From contig MGYU01000100.1 of the NCBI GenBank assembly GCA_001801885.1, positions 1-37,192 of the forward strand: a stretch of DNA of 37,192 nucleotides. Reading direction: 5' to 3'. Source of the DNA: Gammaproteobacteria bacterium RIFCSPLOWO2_12_47_11 (GTDB taxonomy: Bacteria; Pseudomonadota; Gammaproteobacteria; Eutrophobiales; Eutrophobiaceae). Made by a program: the position numbers and the translations under genes. Positions 27,495 through 35,312 of this stretch are shown piece after piece (the first letter of the stretch is position 1; every line of letters starts with the position of its first letter). Below the pieces are notes generated by a model. The model was not told the DNA's origin, searched no databases, and worked only from the letters and a program-made list of their open reading frames with translations.

Positions 27495-28595
27495 TTATTG
27501 CCTTTGTGAAAACATATACTGAACGTATTCAAATTTTCGCTGGCATATATCATCGCATTTAGTATTGCAATCTGGCAGATAATAGTTATTTTCAAACGAT
27601 ATAGCCTTTCCTGTTAATCCCCATGCGCCCATTGTTCTTTCTATAGCATCCTGATCATAATTTTCAAGCTCTACTACAGGTATATCCATATTTAGGTCAT
27701 AATATTTATAACCATTAAGTTCGGCATCCCATATTAAATTTGCAATATACTTTTGCCCAATATTTACTGCACCATAAAAAATATCTATTACCTCCCCTTC
27801 CGATTTGCCTTTAATTAGCGAAACAATTCTTGCTTTCACCCTCGAACCGCCTCCTTCTTCTAATGGAATCATATGGCCGGATATAGTTTGAACAACTGCA
27901 ACCAAGTCGGATTTGTTATAAGCATCTACTTTTAATTGATGTGGCGGGAATCCTTCGGCAAAAAACCATGGTTTCCACGCTCTTTCCATAAGCTCTGCCT
28001 TTAAAGGTTCTATTTCAACATTACTGATATTTTTTATTTTCTCATGTGTTGCTACCAGCATGATAAATGCAGGATCATCTCCATCAAAATAATGCGTGCT
28101 GAAATAATGATAGTCCCACTTATTACCCATAATTAAAATGTTGTTATTCTCCATCCTGATAGGTAGATACTTTTCGGAAGTAGATCTCTCTTTAGAAAGG
28201 GAGTTATCACCTATAAATGTTATAAATGAATCATTAATCTCCCAATGACCTTTCTCATATATTGTTTCAGGCATTATGTCTGCCCATTTTGTGTAAAGAT
28301 ATGTGCCATCAGGAAAAATATAAAATAAAGAGCCTGAGGTACCTCTTCCCAGCCGCTCTAACATAGTTGGCCCATAAGTCGAGTATATACCCGGGATTTC
28401 ATTTTTATGTTTTTCGAAGTCGAAGGATTTAATATTTGGCACATGCGATTGTATTTCAGAGAACATCTTGTTCGCATCATTCATGATGTCTGATTCTTCA
28501 ACAGCATTAACAGATGATGTAGAAAATATGATAGATAAAAAGACAATGAGTTGTGATTTCAAATATCTGGATGGCTGAGAGATTCTGAAATCCAT
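27495..28595 (-). CDS. Hypothetical exported protein, low GC
   Basis: 366 residues; not recognised. Residues about 12-31 form a signal peptide (LIVFLSIIFSTSSVNA). The mature part has several Trp/Tyr-rich segments (YIFPDGTYLYTKWADI, KWDYHYFSTHYFDGDD, RAWKPWFFAEGFPP), a segment that reads like a secreted beta domain (SRVKARIVSLIKGKSEGEVIDIFYG) and a C-terminal cluster of four Cys (DCNTKCDDICQRK). It starts with an excellent RBS (AGGAGGT eight bases before ATG). This RBS and ATG belong to the direct repeat shared with the region downstream of the intact amidotransferase, so the expression signal came with the repeat. Its AT-rich composition differs from its neighbours and suggests acquisition. 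Confidence 0.6.
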   Translation of the reverse strand: MDFRISQPSRYLKSQLIVFLSIIFSTSSVNAVEESDIMNDANKMFSEIQSHVPNIKSFDFEKHKNEIPGIYSTYGPTMLERLGRGTSGSLFYIFPDGTYLYTKWADIMPETIYEKGHWEINDSFITFIGDNSLSKERSTSEKYLPIRMENNNILIMGNKWDYHYFSTHYFDGDDPAFIMLVATHEKIKNISNVEIEPLKAELMERAWKPWFFAEGFPPHQLKVDAYNKSDLVAVVQTISGHMIPLEEGGGSRVKARIVSLIKGKSEGEVIDIFYGAVNIGQKYIANLIWDAELNGYKYYDLNMDIPVVELENYDQDAIERTMGAWGLTGKAISFENNYYLPDCNTKCDDICQRKFEYVQYMFSQRQ

Positions 28596-28734
28596 GCTGA
28601 ATACCTCCTGTTTTCCCTTGTTAAAATTACTTTAGCTTAAACTTCTGCTGTTCGCCATCCTTGAACACCACAAATTCGCCTTTCTTCATGTGATGCCATT
28701 CTTCGTTGTCGGTGAGTGCGCGTGAGGTGACGAT
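28589..28734. repeat. 146-bp direct repeat, copy B (amidotransferase tail + RBS + ATG)
   Basis: Aligns without gaps to 29223-29368 with about 15 mismatches counted by eye. On the minus strand it contains the last 35 codons and stop (28627-28629) of an amidotransferase, ending FKLK, the spacer, and AGGAGGT plus ATG which is the start of the downstream 366-residue gene. Confidence 0.85.
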
Positions 28735-28794
28735 GTGTATGATATTTTTGACAGGGTTGTATAAATCTCCCTGTGATTCTTTAAACTGAATTGA

Positions 28795-29007
28795 TTATGC
28801 CGCCATCTCGATATATGAGGATCGGCTGACAGGCTTGGGGATTTCATATCCTTCTTCCTTGAGTCCTTCAATATGAAATGCGATGGCCTCTCGCATATTC
28901 TGTTCAGTTTCTTCCGGTGTGCTACCTGTTGAGACACAGCCGGGCAAATCGGGGGAATAGGCGGAATAACCGGTCTCGGATTTTTCTATAATGATCAGAT
29001 ACTTCAT
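28795..29007 (-). CDS. hicB: HicB-family antitoxin
   Basis: 70 residues. Partial RNase H-like HicB fold: MKYLIIIEKSETGYSAYSPDLPGCVSTGSTPEETEQNMREAIAFHIEGLKEEG. HicB antitoxins neutralise the HicA mRNA interferase and often repress their own promoter. The ATG overlaps the end of the hicA reading frame (TCATGA), the usual HicAB coupling. The adjacent hicA is frameshifted, so HicB may be an orphan. The pair is bracketed by 146-bp direct repeats. Confidence 0.88.
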   Translation of the reverse strand: MKYLIIIEKSETGYSAYSPDLPGCVSTGSTPEETEQNMREAIAFHIEGLKEEGYEIPKPVSRSSYIEMAA

Positions 29008-29191
29008 GATTTGAGCCCTGCCTGTTTCAGGATACTGTTTATTGTAGCCGGTGCGAGGTCATCTTTCATCTTCCCTGGAATGGTTACAAGCCCTTTTTCT
29101 GAGGGTGCTTGTATTGCCGGTCACTGCCCCGTGTTCTGACATGATACCAGCCATCATTTTCAATCAGTTTAATGGCTTCCCTGACTTCCAA
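29004..29191 (-). pseudogene. hicA: HicA-type mRNA interferase with frameshift
   Basis: From TTG at 29191 (AAGGA upstream) the frame reads EVREAIKLIENDGWYHVRTRGSDRQYKHPQKKGL and hits TAA at 29086-29084. Another frame continues with VTIPGKMKDDLAPATINSILKQAGLKS and ends at 29004, overlapping the hicB start. Insertion of one G (TTGTAACC to TTGGTAACC) restores a normal 62-residue HicA. The usual dsRBD-fold residues, including the active-site His in the QYKHP segment, are present. The toxin is probably inactive unless the frameshift is a sequencing error. Confidence 0.8.
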
Positions 29192-29222
29192 AGTTTTATT
29201 CCTTGTAGCTGAGCTAAATAAC

Positions 29223-29368
29223 AATCCATGCTGAAAACCTCCTGTTTATCCTTTGGAAAATTAATTTAGCTTAATTTTCTGCTGTTTGCCATCCTTGAAT
29301 ACCACAAATTCACCTTTCTTCATGTGGTGCCATTCTTCGTTGTCGGTGAGTGCGCGTGACGTTACGAT
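29223..29368. repeat. 146-bp direct repeat, copy A (3' end of intact amidotransferase)
   Basis: Covers the last codons and stop of the intact amidotransferase (stop 29261-29263), the spacer and AGGAGGT plus ATG. Gap-free match to 28589-28734; 488 bp containing hicAB lie between the two copies. Confidence 0.85.
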
Positions 29369-30040
29369 AGTCACAATATCTTTTGGGGTGGTCAGCTTGC
29401 GAAAATCCACAATCTCACCGGTATCAATCAACCGGGCCTTGCCGAAGGGATGACGTCGTGTGATCCAGCACATGTTGTTGGTGCAGTAAACATACAGATA
29501 ATACGAATCACTCATCAGAAAACTGAACACACCCAGCTTGCTGACTTCTTCTGCGAGCTTGTGTATATATCGCCATAACTGTTGTGAATTGGCGGGACGT
29601 TTTGGATATTTCTTTCTTATTTGATCCAGCATCCAGCAGAAAGCATGTTCGCTGTCGGTTGTGCCGATGGGTTGATAAAACTTCAGGCGTTTTATCTTGA
29701 TTCCATTCAATTGCCCGTTATGCGCAAACACCCAACTGCAACTCCATAATTCGCGCGTAAACGGATGTGTGTTTTCCAGACAGATCTTGCCGCGATTGGC
29801 CTTGCGAATATGGCTGATAATAATCTTGCTCTTGATGGCATAGCGCTGGATCAATTCCGCGATTTCCGAAGCAACACTGGGTCGCGGATCATGAAAGGAA
29901 CGGCTGCCGCGTCCTTCATATAAACTGATCCCCCAGCCATCACTGTGTGGGCCGGTCCGGCCACCGCGTTGCACCAGGCCGGTGAAGCTGAAACAGATGT
30001 CCGTCGGCACATTCGCGCTCATGCCCAGTAATTCACACAT
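29261..30040 (-). CDS. Class II glutamine amidotransferase (YafJ-like)
   Basis: 259 residues. N-terminal nucleophile Cys2 directly after Met (MCELLGMSAN) and segments RGGRTGPHSDGWGISLYEG, ISHIRKANRG, THPFTRELWSCSWVFAHNGQLNG and GTTDSEHAFCWMLDQ are the Ntn-type GATase-2 fold that frees ammonia from glutamine. No synthetase domain is fused, as in YafJ-type stand-alone proteins whose acceptor is unknown. AAGGTGAGAA upstream of the ATG serves as RBS. The C-terminal part is the source of two additional tail fragments (26720 and 28627) downstream. Confidence 0.9.
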   Translation of the reverse strand: MCELLGMSANVPTDICFSFTGLVQRGGRTGPHSDGWGISLYEGRGSRSFHDPRPSVASEIAELIQRYAIKSKIIISHIRKANRGKICLENTHPFTRELWSCSWVFAHNGQLNGIKIKRLKFYQPIGTTDSEHAFCWMLDQIRKKYPKRPANSQQLWRYIHKLAEEVSKLGVFSFLMSDSYYLYVYCTNNMCWITRRHPFGKARLIDTGEIVDFRKLTTPKDIVTIVTSRALTDNEEWHHMKKGEFVVFKDGKQQKIKLN

Positions 30041-30154
30041 TTCTCACCTTGCTGCAAAGTTGAGTTAACGGGCATTTTAACCCGCCCCGGCGGCGCTTCC
30101 ACCTGCTTTTACTGTCACTGGCAAAAGTCGGGGAATTATGATTATCATGGTCAC

Positions 30155-30694
30155 ATGAAAATCCCGTCATTCCTGCTCCCTCTGGTTTTTTCTGCCCTGA
30201 CCTGTCTGTTAGCTGGTGGATGTGACCAGACCGGTGATAATGCTTCAGTCACCCGGGAAAAAGAAGTCCCGGTTGCCGCTGTCAGTCAGGCTGCACCGGT
30301 GCCGGTGACACCGCAAACACAATTCACTATTGGTAACAAAAATTATTTGTTTGATATATCGAAGCACAGCATTGAAGAACTGGAGGCCTTGTTGCAACGT
30401 GCCCGGGAAATTACCCAACTGGATTCCAGTAATTACGGCGATCTTGAGATCGTCATGATCCTGCACGGACCCGATATTGACTGGTTTACACAACAGAACT
30501 ACGAGCACAATCTTGAACTGGTAGATCTCGCGGCAAAACTGGATGCCTTTGATATTATCGATATGAAAGTTTGCGAGACGGCGATGAGTGCCAGAGGCAT
30601 CAAACGCGAAGACATTCCCTCATTTATCGAATCGGTACCCTATGCACCGGACGAGATGAAGCGGTTGCTGCAGGAAGGCTATATCAATCTCTGA
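30155..30694 (+). CDS. Lipoprotein with DsrE-like domain
   Basis: 179 residues. Lipoprotein signal peptide with lipobox LAGGC (Cys23), then a linker rich in Ala/Pro/Val, then a domain with LEIVMILHGPDIDWFTQQNYEHN, LVDLAAKLDAFDIIDMKVCETAMSARGI and PSFIESVPYAPDEMKRLLQEGY. The VxxHGP, KVC-x3-M and VP...LxxxGY pattern is that of DsrE/DsrF-like small sulfur-relay proteins; the single Cys of KVC is where such proteins carry persulfide. Attachment to an envelope membrane is unusual because DsrE proteins are mostly cytoplasmic. Exact substrate unknown. Confidence 0.75.
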   Translation: MKIPSFLLPLVFSALTCLLAGGCDQTGDNASVTREKEVPVAAVSQAAPVPVTPQTQFTIGNKNYLFDISKHSIEELEALLQRAREITQLDSSNYGDLEIVMILHGPDIDWFTQQNYEHNLELVDLAAKLDAFDIIDMKVCETAMSARGIKREDIPSFIESVPYAPDEMKRLLQEGYINL

Positions 30695-30746
30695 TGCTAA
30701 AAATGATAATTACACCATTCCCTTTAATTATTTCGTGGATCCAACA

Positions 30747-31256
30747 ATGAGTGAGCATGAAAAATCATTATATATGACCATCCTGATGACACCGGACATG
30801 GCCAACTTTTCCGGCAAGGTGCATGGCGGCCATATATTGCGTTTGCTGGATCAGGTGGCCTTTGCCTGCGCCGCCCGTTATTGCAAGAATTACGTGGTGA
30901 CGCTTTCGCTGGATCAGGTCACATTCAAGGCACCGGTCAATGTCGGAGAACTGGTCTCCTTTCGTGCACATGTAAATTATGTGGGAAAAACTTCGCTGGA
31001 AGTGGGTGTGAAAGTAATCGCCGAAGATTTGCATACCAAGGTCAAGCGCCACACCAATTCCGGTTACTTCACCATGGTGGCAATCGATGATAACGGCAAA
31101 CCTGCAGCCGTGCCACCTCTGGAAACGGAGACCGAATTCGAACGTAAACTTTATGAAGCAGCGGTGATGCGCAAGGAAATGAGGGAAGAGGCCGTGCGCA
31201 GGAACAAGGAGATCACGGCGGACATACCGGATTACAATACGGATGTGACTGGCTAA
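30747..31256 (+). CDS. Acyl-CoA thioesterase, hotdog fold (YciA-like)
   Basis: 169 residues from ATG 30747 (a GTG at 30735 is also in frame). Hotdog signatures: MTPDMANFSGKVHGGHILRLLDQVAFACAARYC, with the catalytic Asp of LLDQ, and TLSLDQVTFKAPVNVGELVSFRAHVNYVGKTSLEVGVKV. The C-terminal 45 residues are a charged helix. Hydrolyses acyl-CoA esters in the cytosol; chain specificity cannot be read. Converges with thiL across a short hairpin. Confidence 0.88.
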   Translation: MSEHEKSLYMTILMTPDMANFSGKVHGGHILRLLDQVAFACAARYCKNYVVTLSLDQVTFKAPVNVGELVSFRAHVNYVGKTSLEVGVKVIAEDLHTKVKRHTNSGYFTMVAIDDNGKPAAVPPLETETEFERKLYEAAVMRKEMREEAVRRNKEITADIPDYNTDVTG

Positions 31257-31283
31257 TTTATTTGCCATCCATGGCACTGGGTC

Positions 31284-31302
31284 CTGTACATTCCATGTAC
31301 AG
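31284..31302. terminator. Hairpin between convergent thioesterase and thiL
   Basis: CTGTACAT-TCC-ATGTACAG, perfect 8-bp stem, in the 66-bp convergent spacer. No strong T-run on either side, so a terminator or a repeat fragment. Confidence 0.45.
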
Positions 31303-31322
31303 AATGACGATTTTATTAATGA

Positions 31323-32276
31323 TCAAAAATGTTGGTACGCTTTTCCTTTTGGATGATACAGACTTCCATCTGCACGCCGCCAGATCATTCCAGGCGTACC
31401 AGTAATTTCCCCGATACAACTCAGTTGATAATATTTCTTCAGCTCATTTTCTACCAGTGTCTGTTTTCCGGGTGGCACGGTAAAACAGAGTTCATAGTCA
31501 TCACCTGAAGTTAAAGCCATATCCGCAGCTTCCGGTTGCTGTTTCACCGCATCAGACATCGGCAAGTCGTCTATGTTGATCACCGCGCCTTTATTGCTGG
31601 CCACCAAGATATGATTCAGATCTGCCAGCAACCCGTCAGAGATATCAATGGTACTGGTCGCCTTATTGCGTAGTGCCATACCCAGTTCGATTGCTGGTGC
31701 CGGCCGGTTCAAACGATTTAATAAATATCCCCGGTATTTTTCTTCTGTCTTGCAGCGTCCTTCCAGTAGACCAAGTGCCAGACCGGCATCACCCAGTGTG
31801 CCACTGACATAAATTAAATCATCAGTCTTTGCGCCATGCCGGTACATGCCGGTGCCTTCCGGTAAATATCCATGGATTTGTATTGTGATGGATAACGGGC
31901 CACGTGAAAGATCGCCGCCAATAAGGGAGAGTGAATATTGTCTGGCCAATATGCTGAATCCTTCCATGAATCCGGCAAGCCAGTCCGGATCGTTTTCCGG
32001 CATGGTCAAGGATAATGTGGCCCAGCGCGGTTCCGCCCCCATCGCCGCCATATCACTCAGGTTTACTGCCAGTGATTTATAACCAATGTCTTGTGGTGAG
32101 GTTGTTGACGGGAAATGTACACCGGCCACCAGTGTGTCCATCGATAACGCCAGGTGCATGCCCTGAGGCACGGAAACTACTGCAGCATCATCTCCTATCC
32201 CGCACCTGACATCCGGGCCATTTTTAAATGCATTCCTGAAATATTTACCGATGAGATCAAATTCGGAGAGTGTCAT
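31323..32276 (-). CDS. thiL: Thiamine-monophosphate kinase
   Basis: 317 residues; phosphorylates thiamine monophosphate to the diphosphate cofactor. AIR-synthase-like fold: N-terminal GIGDDAAVV, ALSMDTLVAGVHFP, IGYKSLAVNLSDMAAMGAEPRWATLSL, SLIGGDLSRGPLSITIQIHGYLP, TSTIDISDGLLADLNHIL and SGDDYELCFTVPP. Start ATG at 32276; only 8 bases separate it from the palindromic element upstream, and no strong RBS is visible. Last gene of the nrdR-rib-nusB-thiL group. Confidence 0.95.
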   Translation of the reverse strand: MTLSEFDLIGKYFRNAFKNGPDVRCGIGDDAAVVSVPQGMHLALSMDTLVAGVHFPSTTSPQDIGYKSLAVNLSDMAAMGAEPRWATLSLTMPENDPDWLAGFMEGFSILARQYSLSLIGGDLSRGPLSITIQIHGYLPEGTGMYRHGAKTDDLIYVSGTLGDAGLALGLLEGRCKTEEKYRGYLLNRLNRPAPAIELGMALRNKATSTIDISDGLLADLNHILVASNKGAVINIDDLPMSDAVKQQPEAADMALTSGDDYELCFTVPPGKQTLVENELKKYYQLSCIGEITGTPGMIWRRADGSLYHPKGKAYQHF

Positions 32277-32284
32277 TCTAGAAC

Positions 32285-32486
32285 AGAACCTGTTTCAAAA
32301 TGTTACGAGCGCAGGTGAGTCAAGGCTCATTGAATAATAAGCGGACGCCTGCATGGATGTAGGCGGTAGAGCGAAGCAGGAGCCAGAGCCGAGTGTACAC
32401 GATAAGTCTGCCGCTTCCCGGCCCCGCACTTTCGAATTCGTTTTCAACGCAGTATCACCAAGCGCAATAGTTTTGAGATGGGTTCT
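32285..32486. repeat. 202-bp inverted-repeat element filling the nusB-thiL spacer
   Basis: Ends AGAACCTGTTTCAAAA (32285-32300) and TTTTGAGATGGGTTCT (32471-32486) match as imperfect 16-bp inverted repeats. The right end overlaps the nusB stop (32486-32488) by one base; the left end is 8 bases from thiL. Internal GC-rich palindromes, no ORF. Confidence 0.7.
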
Positions 32487-32938
32487 CAGGAGACATTGCT
32501 GATTTCGGTAATCCTCACCTTGCGGGCGATCTTGTCCAGCACTCCATTGATGAATTTATGCGACTGCTCGGCACCAAACATCTTGGCCAGTTCCACTGAT
32601 TCATTCACTATCACGCGCCAGGGCAGTTCCGGGTGATGAAGCAATTCATAAACACCTATGTGCAAAACCGCGCGTTCGACCGGATCGAGTTCATTAACCG
32701 GCCGGTCCAGAAATGGCGCCATTTTATTATTCAGTTCATCAATTCTGCCGGTAATGCCCCCCAGTAAATCACAAAAATATTCCTTGTCGGCTTTTTTCAT
32801 TTCATCCCGTTCATCAATAAATTCCTTGATCACATCGGCTGTAACAGCCTGTGTCATCTCACATTGATATAACGCCTGTACGGTGGAGCGCCTCGCCTTG
32901 ATTCTGGCATGTTTTGAAAATGACGGGCTGGTGGACAT
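32486..32938 (-). CDS. nusB: Transcription antitermination factor NusB
   Basis: 150 residues, all-helical. Family features: N-terminal ARIKARRSTVQALYQCEMTQ, a middle DRPVNELDPVERAVLHIGVYELLHHPELPWRVIVNESVELAKMFGAEQSHKFINGVLDKIARK. Binds boxA RNA with NusE (S10) during rRNA transcription. Adjacent to ribH with overlapping stop/start, the common ribH-nusB pair. The stop codon touches a repeat element. Confidence 0.96.
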   Translation of the reverse strand: MSTSPSFSKHARIKARRSTVQALYQCEMTQAVTADVIKEFIDERDEMKKADKEYFCDLLGGITGRIDELNNKMAPFLDRPVNELDPVERAVLHIGVYELLHHPELPWRVIVNESVELAKMFGAEQSHKFINGVLDKIARKVRITEISNVS

Positions 32939-33447
32939 TATTTTATGTTCCGTATGACGTTAATCATCTGCATAGCGGCCTTGGCGGCCTCCGCGCCCTT
33001 GTTACTTTCTTCATCACCGGAACGATCCATGGCCTGTACCGTATTATCAACGGTCAAAACACCAAAGATCACCGGTATATCCTGATTAAGGGCAATCTGC
33101 GCGAGACCATGCGAACATTCCTGCGCTATAAATTCAAAATGCGGTGTTTCACCACGGATGATGGCGCCTAGTGCGATGACCGCCTCACATTCTCCTTTCA
33201 ATACCAGGCGTTGTACGGCAACAGGAATTTCGAATGCACCGGGCACGTGCACAACAATGATATCTTTTTCTCTGATCCCGGCCTTCACAAGCGTTGCAAT
33301 ACATGCAGTCAGCAGACGGTCCACAATATGACTGTTAAAGCGGCTCGTGACGATGCCGATCATGACCTGTTCGGGCTTGCCCTCTCCTGAAATAAGTTGA
33401 TAACCTGCCATATTAATGTGATGTTGTTGTTTCCGCTTAACTGACAT
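32938..33447 (-). CDS. ribH: 6,7-dimethyl-8-ribityllumazine synthase
   Basis: 169 residues; condenses the 4-carbon phosphate from RibB with the pyrimidine from RibD/RibA. Landmarks: GIVTSRFNSHIVDRLL, VHVPGAFEIPVAVQRL, ALGAIIRGETPHFEFIAQE (with the catalytic His region) and IPVIFGVLTVDNTVQAMDRS. Overlaps ribB by 11 bp. Confidence 0.96.
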   Translation of the reverse strand: MSVKRKQQHHINMAGYQLISGEGKPEQVMIGIVTSRFNSHIVDRLLTACIATLVKAGIREKDIIVVHVPGAFEIPVAVQRLVLKGECEAVIALGAIIRGETPHFEFIAQECSHGLAQIALNQDIPVIFGVLTVDNTVQAMDRSGDEESNKGAEAAKAAMQMINVIRNIK

Positions 33448-34543
33448 ATTCGACTACTTCAAGCCCGAAACCTGAAATAGCATGTATTTTTTTGGGTGCA
33501 CTCAATACCCGCATTTTGCGTACACCCAGATCGGAAAGGATCTGCGCACCCAGACCAATCGTACGCAGATCCTTGCTGTTCTGTTTCCTTGTTACTATGG
33601 CACCATTATTTTGATCACCATACGCTGCAAGTTGATTGATCAATTCCAGCGACGTAAACTGGTTACACAGTATGACCACTACTCCCGCCTGTTCCTGTGA
33701 AACCCGTTTTAATACATCACGTATCGGCCAACCACATTCTTCACGCAGACTGCCGGTGAGATCGCATACAGGATTTTGTATATGCACCCTGACCAGGACC
33801 GGCTTTTCTGAATCTATCTTACCCTTGACCATCGCAAAGTGCAGATAATTTTCTACACCATCCTTGTAGGCAACCACGTGGAAATCACCAAATACTGTAG
33901 GCAGATTACATTCAATCACACGTTCAACAGTTTTTTCATTTTCAATCCGGTAATGAATCAGGTCCGCAATCGTTCCAATCTTGAGGTTATGTTCCTTTGC
34001 AAATAATTCCAGATCAGCACGCCGGGCCATGGTGCCGTCATCTTTAAGGATTTCAACAATAACACCCGCTGGTGTTAATCCTGCCAGTCTGGCCAGATCA
34101 CATCCTGCCTCGGTATGACCGGCGCGCGATAACACACCACCGGGATGGGCCATCAATGGAAATACATGTCCCGGCTGCACCAGATCAGAAGGTTTGGCAT
34201 TTTCAGCAACAGCTGTTTTGATGGTATGTGCACGGTCCGCTGCGGAGATACCGGTAGTCACACCCTTCGCCGCCTCAATTGACACAGTGAAATTGGTGTT
34301 GTCGCTGGAATAACTGTTACTTGCCATCAATGGCAGGTTAAGCCTTTGACAATGTTCCCTGTTCAGGGTCAGGCAAATCAGGCCACGAGCATAACGTGCC
34401 ATAAAATTAATGTCTTCAGGACGCACGCAATCGGCAGCAATAACGAGATCACCCTCGTTTTCCCGGTCTTCGTCATCCATGAGGATCACCATCTTGCCTT
34501 CACGAATGTCTTCGATTAATTCTTCTGTAGTATTCAGTGCCAT
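33437..34543 (-). CDS. ribB: 3,4-dihydroxy-2-butanone-4-phosphate synthase with degenerate RibA-like domain
   Basis: 368 residues. The N-terminal RibB domain is complete: [38 protein letters not shown] and [15 protein letters not shown], and converts ribulose 5-phosphate to the 4-carbon lumazine precursor. The C-terminal half keeps the RibA fold ([25 protein letters not shown] near the end) but lacks the GTP cyclohydrolase II zinc triad (only C in PVCDLTG and EECG remain, no CDCG) and the YHRQEGRGIGL loop, which reads [15 protein letters not shown]. So RibA activity should come from another gene. In an order nrdR-ribD-ribE-ribB-ribH-nusB-thiL. Confidence 0.93.
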   Translation of the reverse strand: MALNTTEELIEDIREGKMVILMDDEDRENEGDLVIAADCVRPEDINFMARYARGLICLTLNREHCQRLNLPLMASNSYSSDNTNFTVSIEAAKGVTTGISAADRAHTIKTAVAENAKPSDLVQPGHVFPLMAHPGGVLSRAGHTEAGCDLARLAGLTPAGVIVEILKDDGTMARRADLELFAKEHNLKIGTIADLIHYRIENEKTVERVIECNLPTVFGDFHVVAYKDGVENYLHFAMVKGKIDSEKPVLVRVHIQNPVCDLTGSLREECGWPIRDVLKRVSQEQAGVVVILCNQFTSLELINQLAAYGDQNNGAIVTRKQNSKDLRTIGLGAQILSDLGVRKMRVLSAPKKIHAISGFGLEVVEYVS

Positions 34544-34633
34544 ATATAGCTGTGTAACAAATTTCGCTTTTGATTATAACTTGGAAAAAGATTTACTGCT
34601 CTATACTGGTTAAGCCTGTTTTACTTCTTTATG

Positions 34634-34721
34634 AGATTGCTTCGTCCCGCAAGTATTGCGGTCCTCGCAATGACGTCAAAAATGGTCATTGCGAGGGAGC
34701 CAAAGGCGAACGTGGCAATCT
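34634..34721. repeat. 88-bp inverted-repeat element after ribE
   Basis: AGATTGC (34634-34640) and GCAATCT (34715-34721) at the ends; inner perfect 12-bp arms CCTCGCAATGAC (34663-34674) and GTCATTGCGAGG (34685-34696). Of the widespread TCATTGCGAGG type. Its last bases form part of the ribE stop codon (complement of TTA, 34721-34723). Confidence 0.8.
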
Positions 34722-35308
34722 TATGGTATCAATGTTTCAAGGTATCTGGCGATAATATCGACCTCAATATTGACACGGGTTCCTTTTGTATAATTGCTGA
34801 TAATAGTCTGCTCCAGGGTATGTGGAATGATATTTACCGAAAAACCGGTTGCGGATTTTTCATTCACCGTGAGGCTGACCCCATCAATACAGACAGATCC
34901 CTTTTTGCTGACGTACCGAAGCAGGTTCGGTGGACAATCTATGTCTATCCTCTCGGACCGTGCATCCGGTTTACGGTCCTTGATAGTTCCAACCCCATCC
35001 ACGTGACCGGTGACCAGATGACCATGCAATCTGTCTGATAAATGCAAGGCCTTTTCAAGATTCACTTTCGATCCGTCCTTGAACTCATTAAAGGTGGTAC
35101 AGTCAAGTGTCTCTACAGAAACATCAACAGTGAATTGATTACCTGAGCAATCTGTGACGGTCAAACAGACACCATTCACGCAAATGCTGTCTCCTGCCTT
35201 TATATCATTGAGGCCCATCGTACCTGCATTTATAGAAAAGCGTTTGTCACCTGCGTGATCTTCTATCGCCGCAATCCTGCCTATAGCTTCAATTATTCCG
35301 CTGAACAT
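34721..35308 (-). CDS. ribE: Riboflavin synthase alpha chain
   Basis: 195 residues; dismutates two lumazines into riboflavin. Two lumazine-binding repeats: MFSGIIEAIGRIAAIE with NGVCLTV, and GHVDGVGTIKDRK with IDGVSLTVNEKSATGFSVNIIPHTLEQT. Start at MFSGII is standard. Separated from ribD by 67 bp of 7-bp repeats and from ribB by a palindromic element. Confidence 0.96.
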   Translation of the reverse strand: MFSGIIEAIGRIAAIEDHAGDKRFSINAGTMGLNDIKAGDSICVNGVCLTVTDCSGNQFTVDVSVETLDCTTFNEFKDGSKVNLEKALHLSDRLHGHLVTGHVDGVGTIKDRKPDARSERIDIDCPPNLLRYVSKKGSVCIDGVSLTVNEKSATGFSVNIIPHTLEQTIISNYTKGTRVNIEVDIIARYLETLIP

Positions 35309-35312
35309 ACTC

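Noticed and set aside
34544-34720. FMN riboswitch upstream of ribB
   Set aside because: The spacer is a TCATTGCGAGG-type palindrome plus AT-rich sequence; no RFN consensus blocks were seen.
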